Assembly: GCA_965228005.1 (NCBI GenBank)
Contig: CBDDGV010000004.1
Location: 1,240,001-1,304,000, forward strand
DNA from: JBCCXZ01 sp965228005
Lineage (GTDB): Bacteria > Planctomycetota > Planctomycetia > Pirellulales > Lacipirellulaceae
Reading direction: 5' to 3'
DNA: 64,000 nucleotides
Below, in pieces: positions 50,172-61,500 of the stretch. Made by a program: the position numbers and the translations under genes. The notes below the pieces were generated by a model that was given only the letters and a program-made list of their open reading frames with translations, had not been told where the DNA came from and did not search any database. Within the stretch, counting starts at the first letter, position 1. Each line of letters opens with the position of its first letter.

Positions 50172-51380
50172 ATGCAATCGAATCAAAATGAGACGAGCGG
50201 GCGGTACCGGATGAGCGTTTCTGGGTGGCACTGGCGTGTCGCCAGTGCTCTTAGGCCCCGTGCTCGTAGACAGAACCACTGGCAAGATGCCAGTGCCACC
50301 CAGCAATCCCAACGGGGCTTCACGCTGGTGGAACTGCTGGTGGTGATCGCCATCATCGGCGTCCTGGCCGCCCTCGGCACCGCCGCCGCGCTGAACGCCT
50401 TCGGCCGCGGCAAACAGGTCCGCGTCACGCTGGAGATGCAGCAGCTCGCCAACGCGATCGAGCAGTTCAAGAACGACTACGGCGCCTACCCGCCGAATGT
50501 GTTTAACCAAACCACCATCACCGCCGCGGAACAGACGAGGAACGCGTCTAACGTCTTGCTGATGATGAAGAAGGCGAGGCCCCGCAGCACCGAGTTCAAC
50601 GTGGCCGCCAACGCCGACACGCCCCTCAACAATATCAGCGTAGTGTCGATCCAAGGACTTTCGCCCGCCGAGGCGCTCGTCTTCTGGTTGCAGGGCTTCA
50701 GCGAAGACCCCCAGAGGCCGCTCACGGGGACTGATCTCCAGGCGACGACAATCGACGACAACGGCGCCAACGTCCAAGGCGTGTTGACGATCGATTCCTT
50801 TACGCCCAGCTACGAATTCGACGAAACGCGCCTCCGACTATCGCGTGATGCGTCGGGGCAGCGCCGGTTCCTGACGGTCCACCGGGACGACGGTTCCGCC
50901 AACGGCATCGAACTCCAGATCCAGCTCTACGAGTACCTCGCCCCAGGCACCGACGAGCCGTACGTCTACTTCGACACCTCGCGTGAGACCCCTCAACAGG
51001 TCCTCACCAACTGGGCCACGACAGAGTTCTTCTACCAATCACCCAACGGCAGCGGCGTGATCTTCCCGCTAAAGAAGCTCCGCGAGAACGCCCCGAGCAC
51101 CCTGCCGGCCCAGGCGGCGGAGACCGAACCCGAGATCCAGTTCGTCGAGTACGTCAACCAGGGTAAGTTCCAGATCCTCCACAGCGGGCTCGACAACGCG
51201 TGGGGTAACTTCCGTGCAGGACGCAAGGACCAGAACGGTGTGGATGGCGAGCTCGACGTAGAGCAGTCAGACCCTAGGGTAATTCCGGCACTCCTCTACC
51301 CCAACGGCCCGTTCCTTGGCGATGTCGCCGATACGCTCGGCCACATGTTCGGCGGCGAACTCGCCGACGAGAGCGAATAG
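50172..51380 (+). CDS. Type IV prepilin-like protein 1 (long leader)
   Basis: 402 residues from ATG 50172, with GGAGG six bases upstream. The prepilin motif QRG-FTLVELLVVIAIIGVL follows a 49-residue leader, unusually long and containing a palindromic repeat (residues 17-44). After the N-terminal helix comes a pseudopilin-like part with QQLANAIEQFKNDYGAYPPN, then a long beta-rich domain without recognisable family. It would be cut after Gly49 by prepilin peptidase, which is not in the window. The size is far above standard GspG; it may be a planctomycete-specific minor pilin. Confidence 0.85.
   Translation: MQSNQNETSGRYRMSVSGWHWRVASALRPRARRQNHWQDASATQQSQRGFTLVELLVVIAIIGVLAALGTAAALNAFGRGKQVRVTLEMQQLANAIEQFKNDYGAYPPNVFNQTTITAAEQTRNASNVLLMMKKARPRSTEFNVAANADTPLNNISVVSIQGLSPAEALVFWLQGFSEDPQRPLTGTDLQATTIDDNGANVQGVLTIDSFTPSYEFDETRLRLSRDASGQRRFLTVHRDDGSANGIELQIQLYEYLAPGTDEPYVYFDTSRETPQQVLTNWATTEFFYQSPNGSGVIFPLKKLRENAPSTLPAQAAETEPEIQFVEYVNQGKFQILHSGLDNAWGNFRAGRKDQNGVDGELDVEQSDPRVIPALLYPNGPFLGDVADTLGHMFGGELADESE
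50221..50303. repeat. Double-hairpin palindrome A inside prepilin 1 leader
   Basis: The outer arms are a perfect 15-bp inverted repeat, CTGGGTGGCACTGGC at 50221-50235 and its complement at 50289-50303. Each arm also forms its own small hairpin (CACTGGC with GCCAGTG at 50229-50247 and again at 50278-50296). It is in frame and codes for leader residues 17-44. Confidence 0.85.
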
Positions 51381-51384
51381 GGCG

Positions 51385-51493
51385 GAATCTAAGATGGAAG
51401 ATGTGAGATTGACGATGTCCGAGCAGAACAGGCTCAGCCCCAAGCGCCGCGCGGCTATTGCGCGTCCACATCGTCAATCGTACATCTCACATC
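51385..51493. repeat. Inverted repeat B spanning start codon and leader of prepilin 2
   Basis: It begins with GAATCTAAGATGGAAGAT (51385-51402), identical over 18 bases to 52619-52636. The left arm 51400-51418 pairs with the right arm 51468-51493 except for a seven-base insertion in the right arm. The gene's ATG (51394) is inside the repeat. Confidence 0.78.
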
Positions 51494-52617
51494 GCACATC
51501 CCCCCGCGGCGTCACGCTGGTCGAGCTCTTGATCACGATGGCGATCCTCTCGATCCTCGCCGCGGCGTTCCTGGGGGCCCAGAACGCCGCCCTCGAGGCC
51601 TCCCGCCGCGCCCGCACCAAGGCCACCATCGCCAAGATTCATTCGCTGTTGATGGAGAAGTGGAGCGACTACAAGACGGCGCGTGTGGACCTTCAGTTTG
51701 TCTCTCTGCCTGGTGGAGTCACGTCAGTTCCCGGACATGTCCGCGCTGACATGATGCTTGATGCCCTGCGGATGACCCAGAAGCTGGAGATGCCGGACCG
51801 CTGGAGCGATATCCTCGGCGAAGAGCGCGAGTCAGGCCGCGCCGTGAATCTAGCATTGCCGCGTTCTGGCGCGTTGGTAAGCACGAATGGTCTTTTGCGT
51901 CGGCCGCTATTGCAGAAGCAGATTGAACGCGTGGACCTCGCGCCTCCGGGCGGCAACTACGTAGCCCTCATGCGATACCCCGATCTCACGCGCATTTATC
52001 TGCGTCGCTACAACGAAATCAAGGAAGATGCCGACCTCGAGACAATCCAACGCTTCCAGTCCGCCGAGTGCCTCTACCTGATCATCATGAACGGCACCGG
52101 CGATGGCGAGGCCCGCTCGCTGTTCGGCCAACGCGACATCGGTGACACCGACGGTGACGGCGCGCCTGAGTTCCTCGACGGCTGGGGGCGTCCGATCCGG
52201 TTCATCCGTTGGCCGGCGGGCTTTTTCCCGAGTGAGTTGATGTCGGTCGAACTCGACCGTGGACCGCCGCCCACGGTCGTCGCGGACTTCGATGCCGATC
52301 ACGACCCGTTCGACTACTTCCGCCGAGACCTGCCGCCATCCGGGTCGGCTCTATTGCAGACAAACGCGGTTGTCCCGCTCAACCTTGGCACTGCCAACTA
52401 CCTCTACGATCAAAGGGGCGCCTTTAGGCTGCTGCCGCTGGTCTACTCCGCTGGGTCCGACGACGACAACGACATCCTGTCGGACACCGGCACTGTAACC
52501 GAGCTAGACCCCTACGCGTGGGTCTACGGCACCAACCAGCCGCTCGCCTTCCCGCGAGACAGCGAAGGCGACGGCGACGGCTGGCTCGACAACATCCACA
52601 ACCACCAGATCGACTGA
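51394..52617 (+). CDS. Type IV prepilin-like protein 2
   Basis: 407 residues. The motif is SPRG-VTLVELLITMAILSI after a 39-residue leader; the residue after the cleaved Gly is Val instead of Phe, while Glu5 is kept. The rest carries a helical neck (AALEASRRARTKATIAKIHS) and a long C-terminal domain with Asp-rich calcium-site-like stretches (DTDGDGAPEFLDGWGRP and DSEGDGDGWLDNIHN). The ATG at 51394 lies in a repeat and has only weak purines upstream; ATG 51415 is an alternative. It starts 13 bases after prepilin 1. Confidence 0.82.
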   Translation: MEDVRLTMSEQNRLSPKRRAAIARPHRQSYISHRTSPRGVTLVELLITMAILSILAAAFLGAQNAALEASRRARTKATIAKIHSLLMEKWSDYKTARVDLQFVSLPGGVTSVPGHVRADMMLDALRMTQKLEMPDRWSDILGEERESGRAVNLALPRSGALVSTNGLLRRPLLQKQIERVDLAPPGGNYVALMRYPDLTRIYLRRYNEIKEDADLETIQRFQSAECLYLIIMNGTGDGEARSLFGQRDIGDTDGDGAPEFLDGWGRPIRFIRWPAGFFPSELMSVELDRGPPPTVVADFDADHDPFDYFRRDLPPSGSALLQTNAVVPLNLGTANYLYDQRGAFRLLPLVYSAGSDDDNDILSDTGTVTELDPYAWVYGTNQPLAFPRDSEGDGDGWLDNIHNHQID

Positions 52618-52618
52618 A

Positions 52619-52720
52619 GAATCTAAGATGGAAGATCTAAGATTGAAGATCGCTGAGTCGCTTCACCCGACACGTTCGGGTTGCGCTTCCTCTCGATCTG
52701 CAATCTTCAGTCTTCGATCT
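52619..52720. repeat. Inverted repeat C spanning start codon and leader of prepilin 3
   Basis: It shares the opening 18 bases with repeat B. The arm around 52637-52652 (ending GATTGAAGATCG) is the imperfect complement of the arm at 52693-52720 (starting CGATCTGCAATCTTC). The gene's ATG (52628) lies inside it, and it codes for leader residues up to about 31. Confidence 0.75.
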
Positions 52721-54028
52721 CCGATGCCCCGTCAGGGGCTCACTCTCATCGAGCTGCTGGTCGTCGTCGCGATCCTCACCACGCTCGTCGCGGGCGTCAT
52801 CCCGATCCTCTCGCCCAACAACGACGCCCGCAAGATCCGAGAGACCACCCGGGGCCTGCGCACGTTGCTGATGTCGGCCCAGGCCGAGGCCGCCCGCATC
52901 GGACGCCCCCACGGCATCGGCTTCATCGAGTCGAGCCCCGGCAGCGGCGTCGCCATCGAGGTGTTCCACGTCGAGGTGCCGCCCCCATTTACCGGGTTCA
53001 GCCCCGACTCGCGGGTGGCGATCGAACCCATTCCCGGTAACGACCCAGACGTTTACGGGCCTCGCCGCGGCCGCGGCTTAAACGGGAACGGAGGGAACGA
53101 CTTCTCTCCACGCCTGGACGGCCAGCCGCTAGTGCTACTGCACTTCGTGCTCAACACGCTAACAGTGCCTCTGCAAGACGACCTGTTGCCCCCCAGGTTC
53201 ATCCGGGTTGGCGATACGGTGGAGGTCGAGGGCACACGGTTCCTAATCGTCGACGACTACAGGAACCAAGACAATCAAGACGACGATCAGGGGCAGGTGG
53301 GCTACCTCAACCCCGCACTCCACCCCGCCAACTACCTCAACCGATTGGTCTGCGTGAGGGTGAGCGGCGAAGGACAGGTCGTGCCGTTCAGCGCACAGAC
53401 CACGCCTCCACGCCGCTACCGTTACCGGATTTCCCGCCAGCCGGAGAACGCCGCCGACCCGCCGTTCCAGCTCGTCGCCGGCGTGGGCATCGACCTGCAG
53501 GCCTCCGGAGTCGAAGGCACAGGCCTCAATGGCACGGTCTTCGAGGGCCAAGGCATCCAGGGCTCGTTCCACAGCGAGTTCGAGACCCAAAACAACCGCC
53601 CAAACAGGGTGATGATCCTCTTCCAGCCGCAAGGCAACGTTGGGACCTTGTACTTTAACAACGACCCCGTTGACTCCGTCTCGCAGATCATGCTCTGCGT
53701 CGGCCGCGTCGAGCTCGGCGGCATCCAGGACGTGCTCAACACAGGCGCCACGCAGTACCGACTCAGCACCGTCAGCAACGCCGACGAGCTGCGGCAGGTG
53801 CAGTCGCAGGTCAACTGGCTCAACCCAGACTCGCGCTGGGTGACCATCCTGCCCCGCCTGGGCAGCTACCGCACGGTGGAGAACAACTTTGTCGACGCCA
53901 ACAAGGCGAGTGCGGCGAGCATCTTCGGCAGCCAGCAGGCCGGCGCCGCCGACCTCGCGGCCAACCAGATCACCGCGGCCAGGGCGCTCGCACGCGACGG
54001 GGCATCCAACGCAGGCAGCGGAGGCTAA
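52628..54028 (+). CDS. Type IV prepilin-like protein 3 (GspH-like)
   Basis: 466 residues. The motif RQG-LTLIELLVVVAILTTL follows a 37-residue leader. The region ARKIRETTRGLRTLLMSAQA followed by EAARIGRPHGIGF has the GspH/FimT pattern, in which the N-terminal helix leads to a beta domain. The body is long and beta-rich with no further family signs; the C-terminus has an Ala-rich helix (AAGADLAANQITAARALARD). The leader begins MEDLRL, nearly the same as MEDVRL of prepilin 2, because both are coded by the same repeat. It starts 10 bases after prepilin 2. Confidence 0.83.
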   Translation: MEDLRLKIAESLHPTRSGCASSRSAIFSLRSPMPRQGLTLIELLVVVAILTTLVAGVIPILSPNNDARKIRETTRGLRTLLMSAQAEAARIGRPHGIGFIESSPGSGVAIEVFHVEVPPPFTGFSPDSRVAIEPIPGNDPDVYGPRRGRGLNGNGGNDFSPRLDGQPLVLLHFVLNTLTVPLQDDLLPPRFIRVGDTVEVEGTRFLIVDDYRNQDNQDDDQGQVGYLNPALHPANYLNRLVCVRVSGEGQVVPFSAQTTPPRRYRYRISRQPENAADPPFQLVAGVGIDLQASGVEGTGLNGTVFEGQGIQGSFHSEFETQNNRPNRVMILFQPQGNVGTLYFNNDPVDSVSQIMLCVGRVELGGIQDVLNTGATQYRLSTVSNADELRQVQSQVNWLNPDSRWVTILPRLGSYRTVENNFVDANKASAASIFGSQQAGAADLAANQITAARALARDGASNAGSGG

Positions 54029-54034
54029 CCCGCC

Positions 54035-55405
54035 ATGAAACACACAACTCCCTCTCCACACTCCCCGCTCCCACTCCGCCGAGGCATCACGCTGCTCGAG
54101 GTCCTGGTCTCGATGTTCGTGCTGCTGTTCGGCCTGATGGGCGTCGCGGCCGTGTTCCCCGTGGCCAGCTTCTACGTCACCAAGGGCGAGCAGTTCGACG
54201 TCTCGTCCTCGGTCGTCAACCGCTCTTTCGACGAGCTCCGCGCCCGCGGTATGCTGCAGCCCAGCGCGTGGTGGTACGGCGAGGTCACCGCGGGCGCCAA
54301 CACGGTGCTCCCGGGCCGGTCTGCAAGGTACTTCACAACCCGCCCCGACTTGGCGTTTAGCGCCGGAGTGCAGGCGAACGTCTTCAACCTGCCGACCGCG
54401 CCGCAGACGAACCCCACGGGTGTGGTTGGCCCCGGCCACGCCTTCGTGATCGACCCCGCCGGCTCGAACGAGGCCCAGGGCCTCGGCGGCGGCGGCGACC
54501 TCTTCCCCTACACGTTTGTTGAGGTCGACGAGAGCAACGACGCCCTGAGGCGCTTCCAGAACAACCCCTGGTCCGGGGTCGGCCTCACGGGCAGCCGGTG
54601 GCCGGTCCGCCGCGTGACCTTCTGGCAAGAGAGCCCCACAGGCGCCGGCCAGATCGCCATGCCCAACGCAGTCGCCGACAAGATCTTCACGCTCCGCGAC
54701 GACCTGGCCGTGGAGGTCCCGGACGCCGGCGACCAGCCGAGCACGCTGGCGTGGCAGATCGATCAGAACGGCACCCCGGCCAACACCCTCGACGACATCC
54801 CCCTGCAGGCGCAGTCCAACGGCGCCTACTCGTGGATCGCCACGGTCGTGCCCACGGGCCTGGCGTCCCGTGACGCGCTGCAGCTCAGCGACAACGGCTA
54901 CGGCGACTACCTCTACGACGTGTCGGTCGTCACGTTCCACCGCCGCGTGCCGCTGCCCTCGGTCGAGACCGAACGCCTCGTCCGCGCCGAGCTCCTGCCC
55001 GGCGGCGAGCTGCTGGTTTACTCCAACCCCATGTCCAACCCCGGCGACGACGCATTGATCGCCGATGTCGACGAGGCCGTCAAAGACATCCGCGAGGGCA
55101 ACTGGATCGCCCTCACCGGGGTGAACCCCCAGAACGGCCAATTCCTCATGCGGTGGGTCCGCGTGCTCTCCGTGGCGGCGGAGACCGAGCGGCAAGTCGA
55201 CCTCCTAGGTTTCGAGGGCGGGTCTTTGACGATCCCCGCCAGGCGGCTCTTCGTCACCGACCCCGACTGGCCCGACAACCTGATTACCCCCATCGGCGGC
55301 GACGGCGTCGCCCCCGACCTCCGCGCCATCATGCTGCCCGGCGCCGTCAGCGTCGTCACGCGGCAGGTGCGGATGGAGGCCCCCTCGGCCTGGAGCGTCA
55401 ACTAG
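54035..55405 (+). CDS. Type IV prepilin-like protein 4 (GspI/PilV-like)
   Basis: 456 residues. The motif RRG-ITLLEVLVSMFVLLFG follows an ordinary 17-residue leader; LLEVLVSM is the GspI/PilV version with Glu5 conserved. No palindrome lies in this leader. The body contains beta-rich sequence ending with AIMLPGAVSVVTRQVRME. It starts six bases after prepilin 3, so the four are one transcript. It probably belongs to the minor-pilin tip complex with the following giant protein. Confidence 0.83.
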   Translation: MKHTTPSPHSPLPLRRGITLLEVLVSMFVLLFGLMGVAAVFPVASFYVTKGEQFDVSSSVVNRSFDELRARGMLQPSAWWYGEVTAGANTVLPGRSARYFTTRPDLAFSAGVQANVFNLPTAPQTNPTGVVGPGHAFVIDPAGSNEAQGLGGGGDLFPYTFVEVDESNDALRRFQNNPWSGVGLTGSRWPVRRVTFWQESPTGAGQIAMPNAVADKIFTLRDDLAVEVPDAGDQPSTLAWQIDQNGTPANTLDDIPLQAQSNGAYSWIATVVPTGLASRDALQLSDNGYGDYLYDVSVVTFHRRVPLPSVETERLVRAELLPGGELLVYSNPMSNPGDDALIADVDEAVKDIREGNWIALTGVNPQNGQFLMRWVRVLSVAAETERQVDLLGFEGGSLTIPARRLFVTDPDWPDNLITPIGGDGVAPDLRAIMLPGAVSVVTRQVRMEAPSAWSVN

Positions 55406-55501
55406 CCCCAAGCCGCGCCGCGGGCACGCACGGCACAAGACAGACAACTCTCCACGGCACGGCGGGGCAACGCCGGGCCGCTTTTCGGACGGAGCAGAAC
55501 G

Positions 55502-58500
55502 ATGAGAAGGCAACAACGACAGAAGCGCGTCCGCAGGCTCGCCGCCCGCCGCGCCGCCCAGCGACGCCGCGGCGTGCTGCTGCTGGTGGTGCTCAGCCTG
55601 CTGACCCTCTTCCTGATGATCGCCACGGCGTTCCTCATCTCCGCCGGCCAGTTCCGCCGCGCCAACCGCTCGCTCGCCGCCCTGGCCGAAGACGCCGCCA
55701 ACAGCGTCAGCCGGGCCGACTTCCTCGACGAAGTCGTCGGCCAGCTGCTCCGCGACACGAACAACGCCGACAGCTCGCTCCGTTTCCACAGCCTGCTGCG
55801 CGACCTCTACGGCAACGACGGCTTGGTGCTCGACCTGCCAATCGACACGATGAACTTCGGTGTCCAGCGGCTTGCACTCACCGGCAACCAGGTCGTGGAA
55901 CTCAGCGTCCAGTACGCTCAGAACCCCGGCCTCAGCCAGCTCGACGACTACTACAACGGCCGCGTGATGACGTTCGCCAACGGCGACCTCCGCGGCGAGA
56001 GCGTGCGGGTGATCGACTACATCGTCAACAATTCGGCGGTCCCGGCCATCACCTGCCGCTTCCGGCTTCTGTGGACCCAGACGCCGCGGACGACCCCGCC
56101 GCCGGCGCCGCTGGACGACCCCACGCTGCCGAACCCCGGCGACCGCATCGTCATCAACGGGGCCCCCTTCAACGGCACGGGCGTGGGGTACGACCTGACA
56201 GCTGGAGAGCCTGGATTCCCAATGCCTCCGCCTCCTCCAGAGGCAATCTTGGCCCGTCTCACTGCTGGCGAAGCTCTACGTCCGGATGTCGATCCCGGTG
56301 TAAACGACAATTACTACGAGACGGCACTGACGCCGAATACTTCGTTCTTCCTGCCGCAAAACACGAACATAGCGGATTACTTAGGCTTTGCTCCTGCAGG
56401 CACAACCCAATCAGAGGCTTGGAATAGTCTAACGGCTCTCCAACGGGCGGAAATCGAAGCCCTAGGCTATACGGGTTGGGGCGGCAGCGACGAGTCGTAC
56501 GACGCCGTCGACTACCAGAACATGGCGCTGGCCCGCTTGCCTGTGAACCCGATCGAAAGCGTTGCGGCTGGCTCAGCGTCGCTATCGTTTACCGATCCGA
56601 TCACGAATGTGACCCAGGAGATGGTTATCCCTTCGTTCCACCGCCCCGCCCTGCTGAACTACTGGGTAAATGAGCCGACGGCGAGCCTGCCTACCAACCC
56701 CCTGCTCCTCCGCAAAGCCATGATCCGGCCAAGCTGGTTCGATCATCCTGATTTCACCGGCAGCAATCCAGACCTAGAGCAAGCAGTCCGAGATTTCGCT
56801 GTAGCATTGCGGAGCGGCGGTGATGTCGAGCCGCCCTCAAGAGTCTTGCTACAGAACATGACATACGGCCCCTGGGACGTCGACAACGACGGCGACGGCA
56901 TCCGCGACAGCGTGTGGGTCGACTTCGGCGCCCCCGTCATCCAGGGCGCCAACGGAAAGCGGGTCAAGCCGCTCGCCGCGATCCTCTGCGTCGACATGGA
57001 CGGCCGGCTGAACATCAACGCTCACGGCTCGAAGGACCTGGCCGGGCCGGTTTCGTTTAACCAGCAACTCGCCAACGACAGCACCGGCAACCCGGTTTTC
57101 AGCGACACCCTGCCGCACGGGTTGGGCTACGGCCCGGCAGACATCTCGTTGGCGCCGGTGGTCAACCCGCTCAACCCCACCGCACCCGTTGTCGAAACCC
57201 CGTTCGCACGCTTGCTGCTGGGCCTGGACAACCTCCCGGGCCGGTACGGGTGGGACGGCCCCGTCGGAGCGCCGCTCGCGCCCGCTGACCGCGCCCCCGG
57301 CGAGACCTTCGCGGGCGGCGGCCTGCAGCAGGCCGAAGACAGCTACGACCTCATCGCCCGCGTCCGCATGTTCCAGGCGCCGCTGATCGCGGACACGGCG
57401 CAGCTCTCCGCGTACGCCACGCCGCCCGACTTCTCCGCCCGCTACGCGCTGGGCCTGAACGCCCTCGGCCAGCCGGTCTACGAGGCTTTCGCCGAACAGG
57501 GCGTCTACAACCGGCTGATTTCCGACTCGCCCTACGAGATCGACCTCTCGGAGAACGCCCCCCGCGGCTTCGGCGAGAACGGCGAGGGCGTCGGCATCGA
57601 CGCCCCGTTCTCGCTCGCCGAGATGGAACGCGTACTCCGCGCGTACGACACCGACGCCGGGTCTTTGCCCTCGCGCATTTGGGAGCTGGCGGACGGCTTT
57701 GCCCCGACCGGCAGCACACTCAACATCGACGAACTCAACCGCTGGCGGACCCTGCTGACGACCGACAGCTACGACCTGCCGACCCCGGCGACCGTTGTCC
57801 CGCGGTGGATGCTCGAAGGCCCGGACTCTATGATCCCCGACGACGACTACGCGTTCGTGATGGGCGATCCCGACGGCTCTGGGGGCGTAATCCTACGACG
57901 CCCAGTCGGGGCCACATTCGCCGATCTTCTCGAGTACCGCGTGCGTTTGGCGCTCAACTTGGACGGCACGAATATCGACGCTCCAGGCAACAGAGCCCGC
58001 GTACGCGGACATATGGCCACTCTCTTGCCGCCTGAGCTAGCCTCTGGTCAAAAGCTCGACATCAACCGCCCGCTTGGCAACGGCGTGGACGACGACGGCA
58101 ACGGCGTGGTCGACGAACCCTACGAGGGCCTCGCCTTGGCGCCGACGCAGGCGGACGGCTCGCCGTGGGTGCGGGTCGCCGGGATCGGCGTCGGCGGGTT
58201 CCCGCCCAACGCCGGCGTGCGGAAGCAGATTCCTCCGACCTACAACAGCAACAACACGGTCTTCTGGCCCGTCATGCTCCCGGTAGCGGACCTGAATAAC
58301 AGTAGCATGCTCGATGTCGATGGGTCCGGCCAGCTTGATCCTAACGACTTTAATTACGTCGATCGCAACGGAGATGGCCAGCTCACCTCGGCTGATGCAC
58401 TCGACCCCGGGCAAACCATGGCCCGGCACCTGTACGTGCTGGCCATGACGCTGGTCGACCCGTTGCCGGCAAACTCCCCGCAGGCGGACCGGCAGCGCCG

Positions 58501-61500
58501 TGCCCGGCAGCTTGCCCAGTGGGCGGTCAACTGCGTCGACTTCCGCGACGCCAACTCGGTGATGACCGCCTTCGAGTACGACGTGAACCCCTTCGACGGC
58601 TGGGACGTCGACGGCGTGTTCGAGGGGGTGCGCATCCGCAGAGACCCGGCCAATCCGGCGCTCACATTGGAGGTAAATGGTTCGTTTACTTCGCCTGACG
58701 ACATGGAAGACTTCCGCGGCGTGGTGTTCGGCGCCGAGCGTCCGGAGCTGCTGATCACCGAAACCCTGGCCTGGCACGACCGCAACACCGAAGACCTCGG
58801 CGGCCCCGGCGCCGAACAGCCCAACCTTGGGGAGTCGCCCACAACCATCCAGGACCCCAACGACGGAGAAACCGATCGCGATTACGACCAACGCTACCGC
58901 CCCAAGGGGGCGTTCTTCCTTGAGTTGTACAATCCTTGGCCGTCCACTCCCGGCGTGAACGGAGATACGCACGCATTGCAGATACGCCGCACTCAAGTGG
59001 TCGATGACGGCGTGAACCTCGCAGCGGAAGCTTCCGACGGGTCGCCGGTATGGAGGCTCGCCATCTACAAGACCCTTCCGGGCGCCGATGAGCAGCAGAT
59101 CGCAGAGAACGCTGTCGAGTCCATGGCCTGGGACCCCGATGCGCCGACCCAAGCCACCGACCCCGAGTCCGTTCTACGGCCCTCGCAGCCAATGGACCGC
59201 AGCGTCTACTTCCGGAATGTGACCACAGACGGTAACGCCGCCTTCGAGGCGGCAGAACTGGCTTCGATGGACCAGCAGGACGGGGTCGAGTTTTTTACGT
59301 CCCTCCAAGTCCCCTCCGTTCGTCCCGGACGCTTTCTAGTGGTGGGCTCGGGCGATCTCCAAGCGGGGCAGTACGTCGCCAAGGTCGGGCTGAACGCCCG
59401 GGGCGGTCAGGGCACGCGCTCTGTGGTTTTGGACCCGAATAACTCCGCTCAGCCCATCCTGTATCGAGAGCCCGACGGGACCGACGTGGCCCCCGTCGAC
59501 GTGCAACAGGCGACCTCCGGTCTGACGCCCGTTCGTTTTGAAGACCCGAGTCGCTCGATTGCAGATGTCGCCGTAATCGACCAGGCAGTCGAGGGCAACA
59601 ACGCGGTCGAGCGTCGGCTCACCGTCAGCGAGCCGGCGGCCGGATACCCCGATGTGACCGAGGACGGCATCCGCTGGGACCCCGACGCCGGCGACGACGG
59701 CACCGGTTGGTACGGGCTCGGCACGCGCAGCGTGGCCATCGACACGCCGCTCGACGACCAGCGGGCCGCAGGAAACCCGCAGCCCGGTTCCTGGCGGGAC
59801 GGCGAACAGCGCTTGGCACTGCAAAGCCTCGTAAACAACAACCAGACAACGGGGCTCGTGCCGAACTTCAGCCGCGTCTACCTGCAACGCTTGGCCAACC
59901 CGACGCTGCCGTTCCACCCCCAGGCGAACCCCTACCTCACCGTCGACGCGATGTCCGTCAACGTCACGGTCTTCAATGGCCGATCGGCCCAGGCCGCGGC
60001 AGGCGCGGCTGCGGGTGAACAGGTCTGGTCAGCGGCGTACGGCCCCCAACAGGAAGCGGACAACAACATCAGCCCCAGCGATGTGAACGCTCAGCAGATT
60101 GAGTTCCGTAACAGCGAAGCGGCTCCCTACTTCGCCAGCCTGCAGCGCGGTTACCGTAACTTCGAGAACCCCAGCATCAACGCCGCCCCGACCCCTTGGG
60201 CAACTGAATTCCCAACCGTCACGCCCCGCGGAGTTCAGGGACAGCAAAACCGAGCTAACGCGGGTGAGAATTCTCTCATGCCCTCGCCGGTTTCGCGCAT
60301 GCCGACGCCGCAGAACGGGCGGCACGTATTCAGCGCAATGGCGGACGCAACCCTAGGCTTTATGGGGAGGCCGTTCCTCGCCGCGAACGTCGACAACAAC
60401 CCCAACGCCAGGCAGCAGTTCAATTACGATCCCAACCCCACTCTGCAGATGCAGCCGAACAACCCCTACGCATGGCTAGCGTGGAACAACCGTCCATTCG
60501 CGAGCGCTGCAGAGGTGATGCAGGTTCCGAAGAACCGGTCGTCGCAGCTGTTGAACACGTACACCGATCGCACCACCGTCAATGCATCGGAACGCCCAGA
60601 AGCCTACGAGCCGCGTGCTACAGGCGGCCGGCTGCCGACCTGGATGGGCGGGGTCAGCACGACTCTGCCCAACCCGGTGCGTGACAGCCTCAAGACCCTG
60701 GACGGCCCGTTCGGCCACCTGCCGAATTTCTTCCTGGAGACGGACACGAGCGGCGGCAGCCGGGTCGACGGCGCCATTGCCGGTTTGCACCGCGTGCTCA
60801 ACTACCTCGGCACGACGAGCCCGTACGTGGGGACCGAGACCTGGCTGAACCCCGCCACCTTCAACGCGGCGCCGACCAGCGTCGACGATCCCCGCTCGCT
60901 GCTGCAGCCTCCCCACAACCGGGTCCCGACCTACCGCGATCCCGGGCGAGTGAATCTGAACACGATCGTCAACGCCGACGTCTGGGACGGCGGCATCCTC
61001 CAGAGGCAGAAGGTCGACCCGACTCTACCGTGGGACCCTGCCGCTAATCAGTATGTGCTCGACCCGCCGACCGACGCATTCAATGTCAACATCGGGTTCG
61101 GCGGCCCCTTTTACCAAGACACCGACCCCGCTGCCACGGCGCCCCAGTTCGCACCAACCGTTTCCCTGGTGGACACGCGTCGCGGCTACAATTCGACCAC
61201 GGGTTCTCCCCTGGAGCTTAATGGGAATGTTCCAACCTTCTTTGCGAACCCCTTCCGGCAACCCGACGCAGCCGAAAACGTCCCGTTGGATGCTGAAGCC
61301 AACCGGCTACTCTGGACTGCCGCAGATGCTTCTCTGTTGCGGAGCGAGAATCCGACACCAGGGCCAACTGCGGCTTCAAGCGGCCAGCCGGTGTTCGCGT
61401 TCCGCAACCCCGACGCGGCGCACAATAACGGCGACCGCAACTCGTACTTCCGTTACCAGCCGATGACCAGAATGGCGGGCCTCACGACTACTCGGTCCAA

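Noticed and set aside
53243..55195. 650-residue minus-strand ORF antisense to prepilins 3 and 4
   Set aside because: No family features; the plus-strand frames have prepilin motifs and tight operon spacing.
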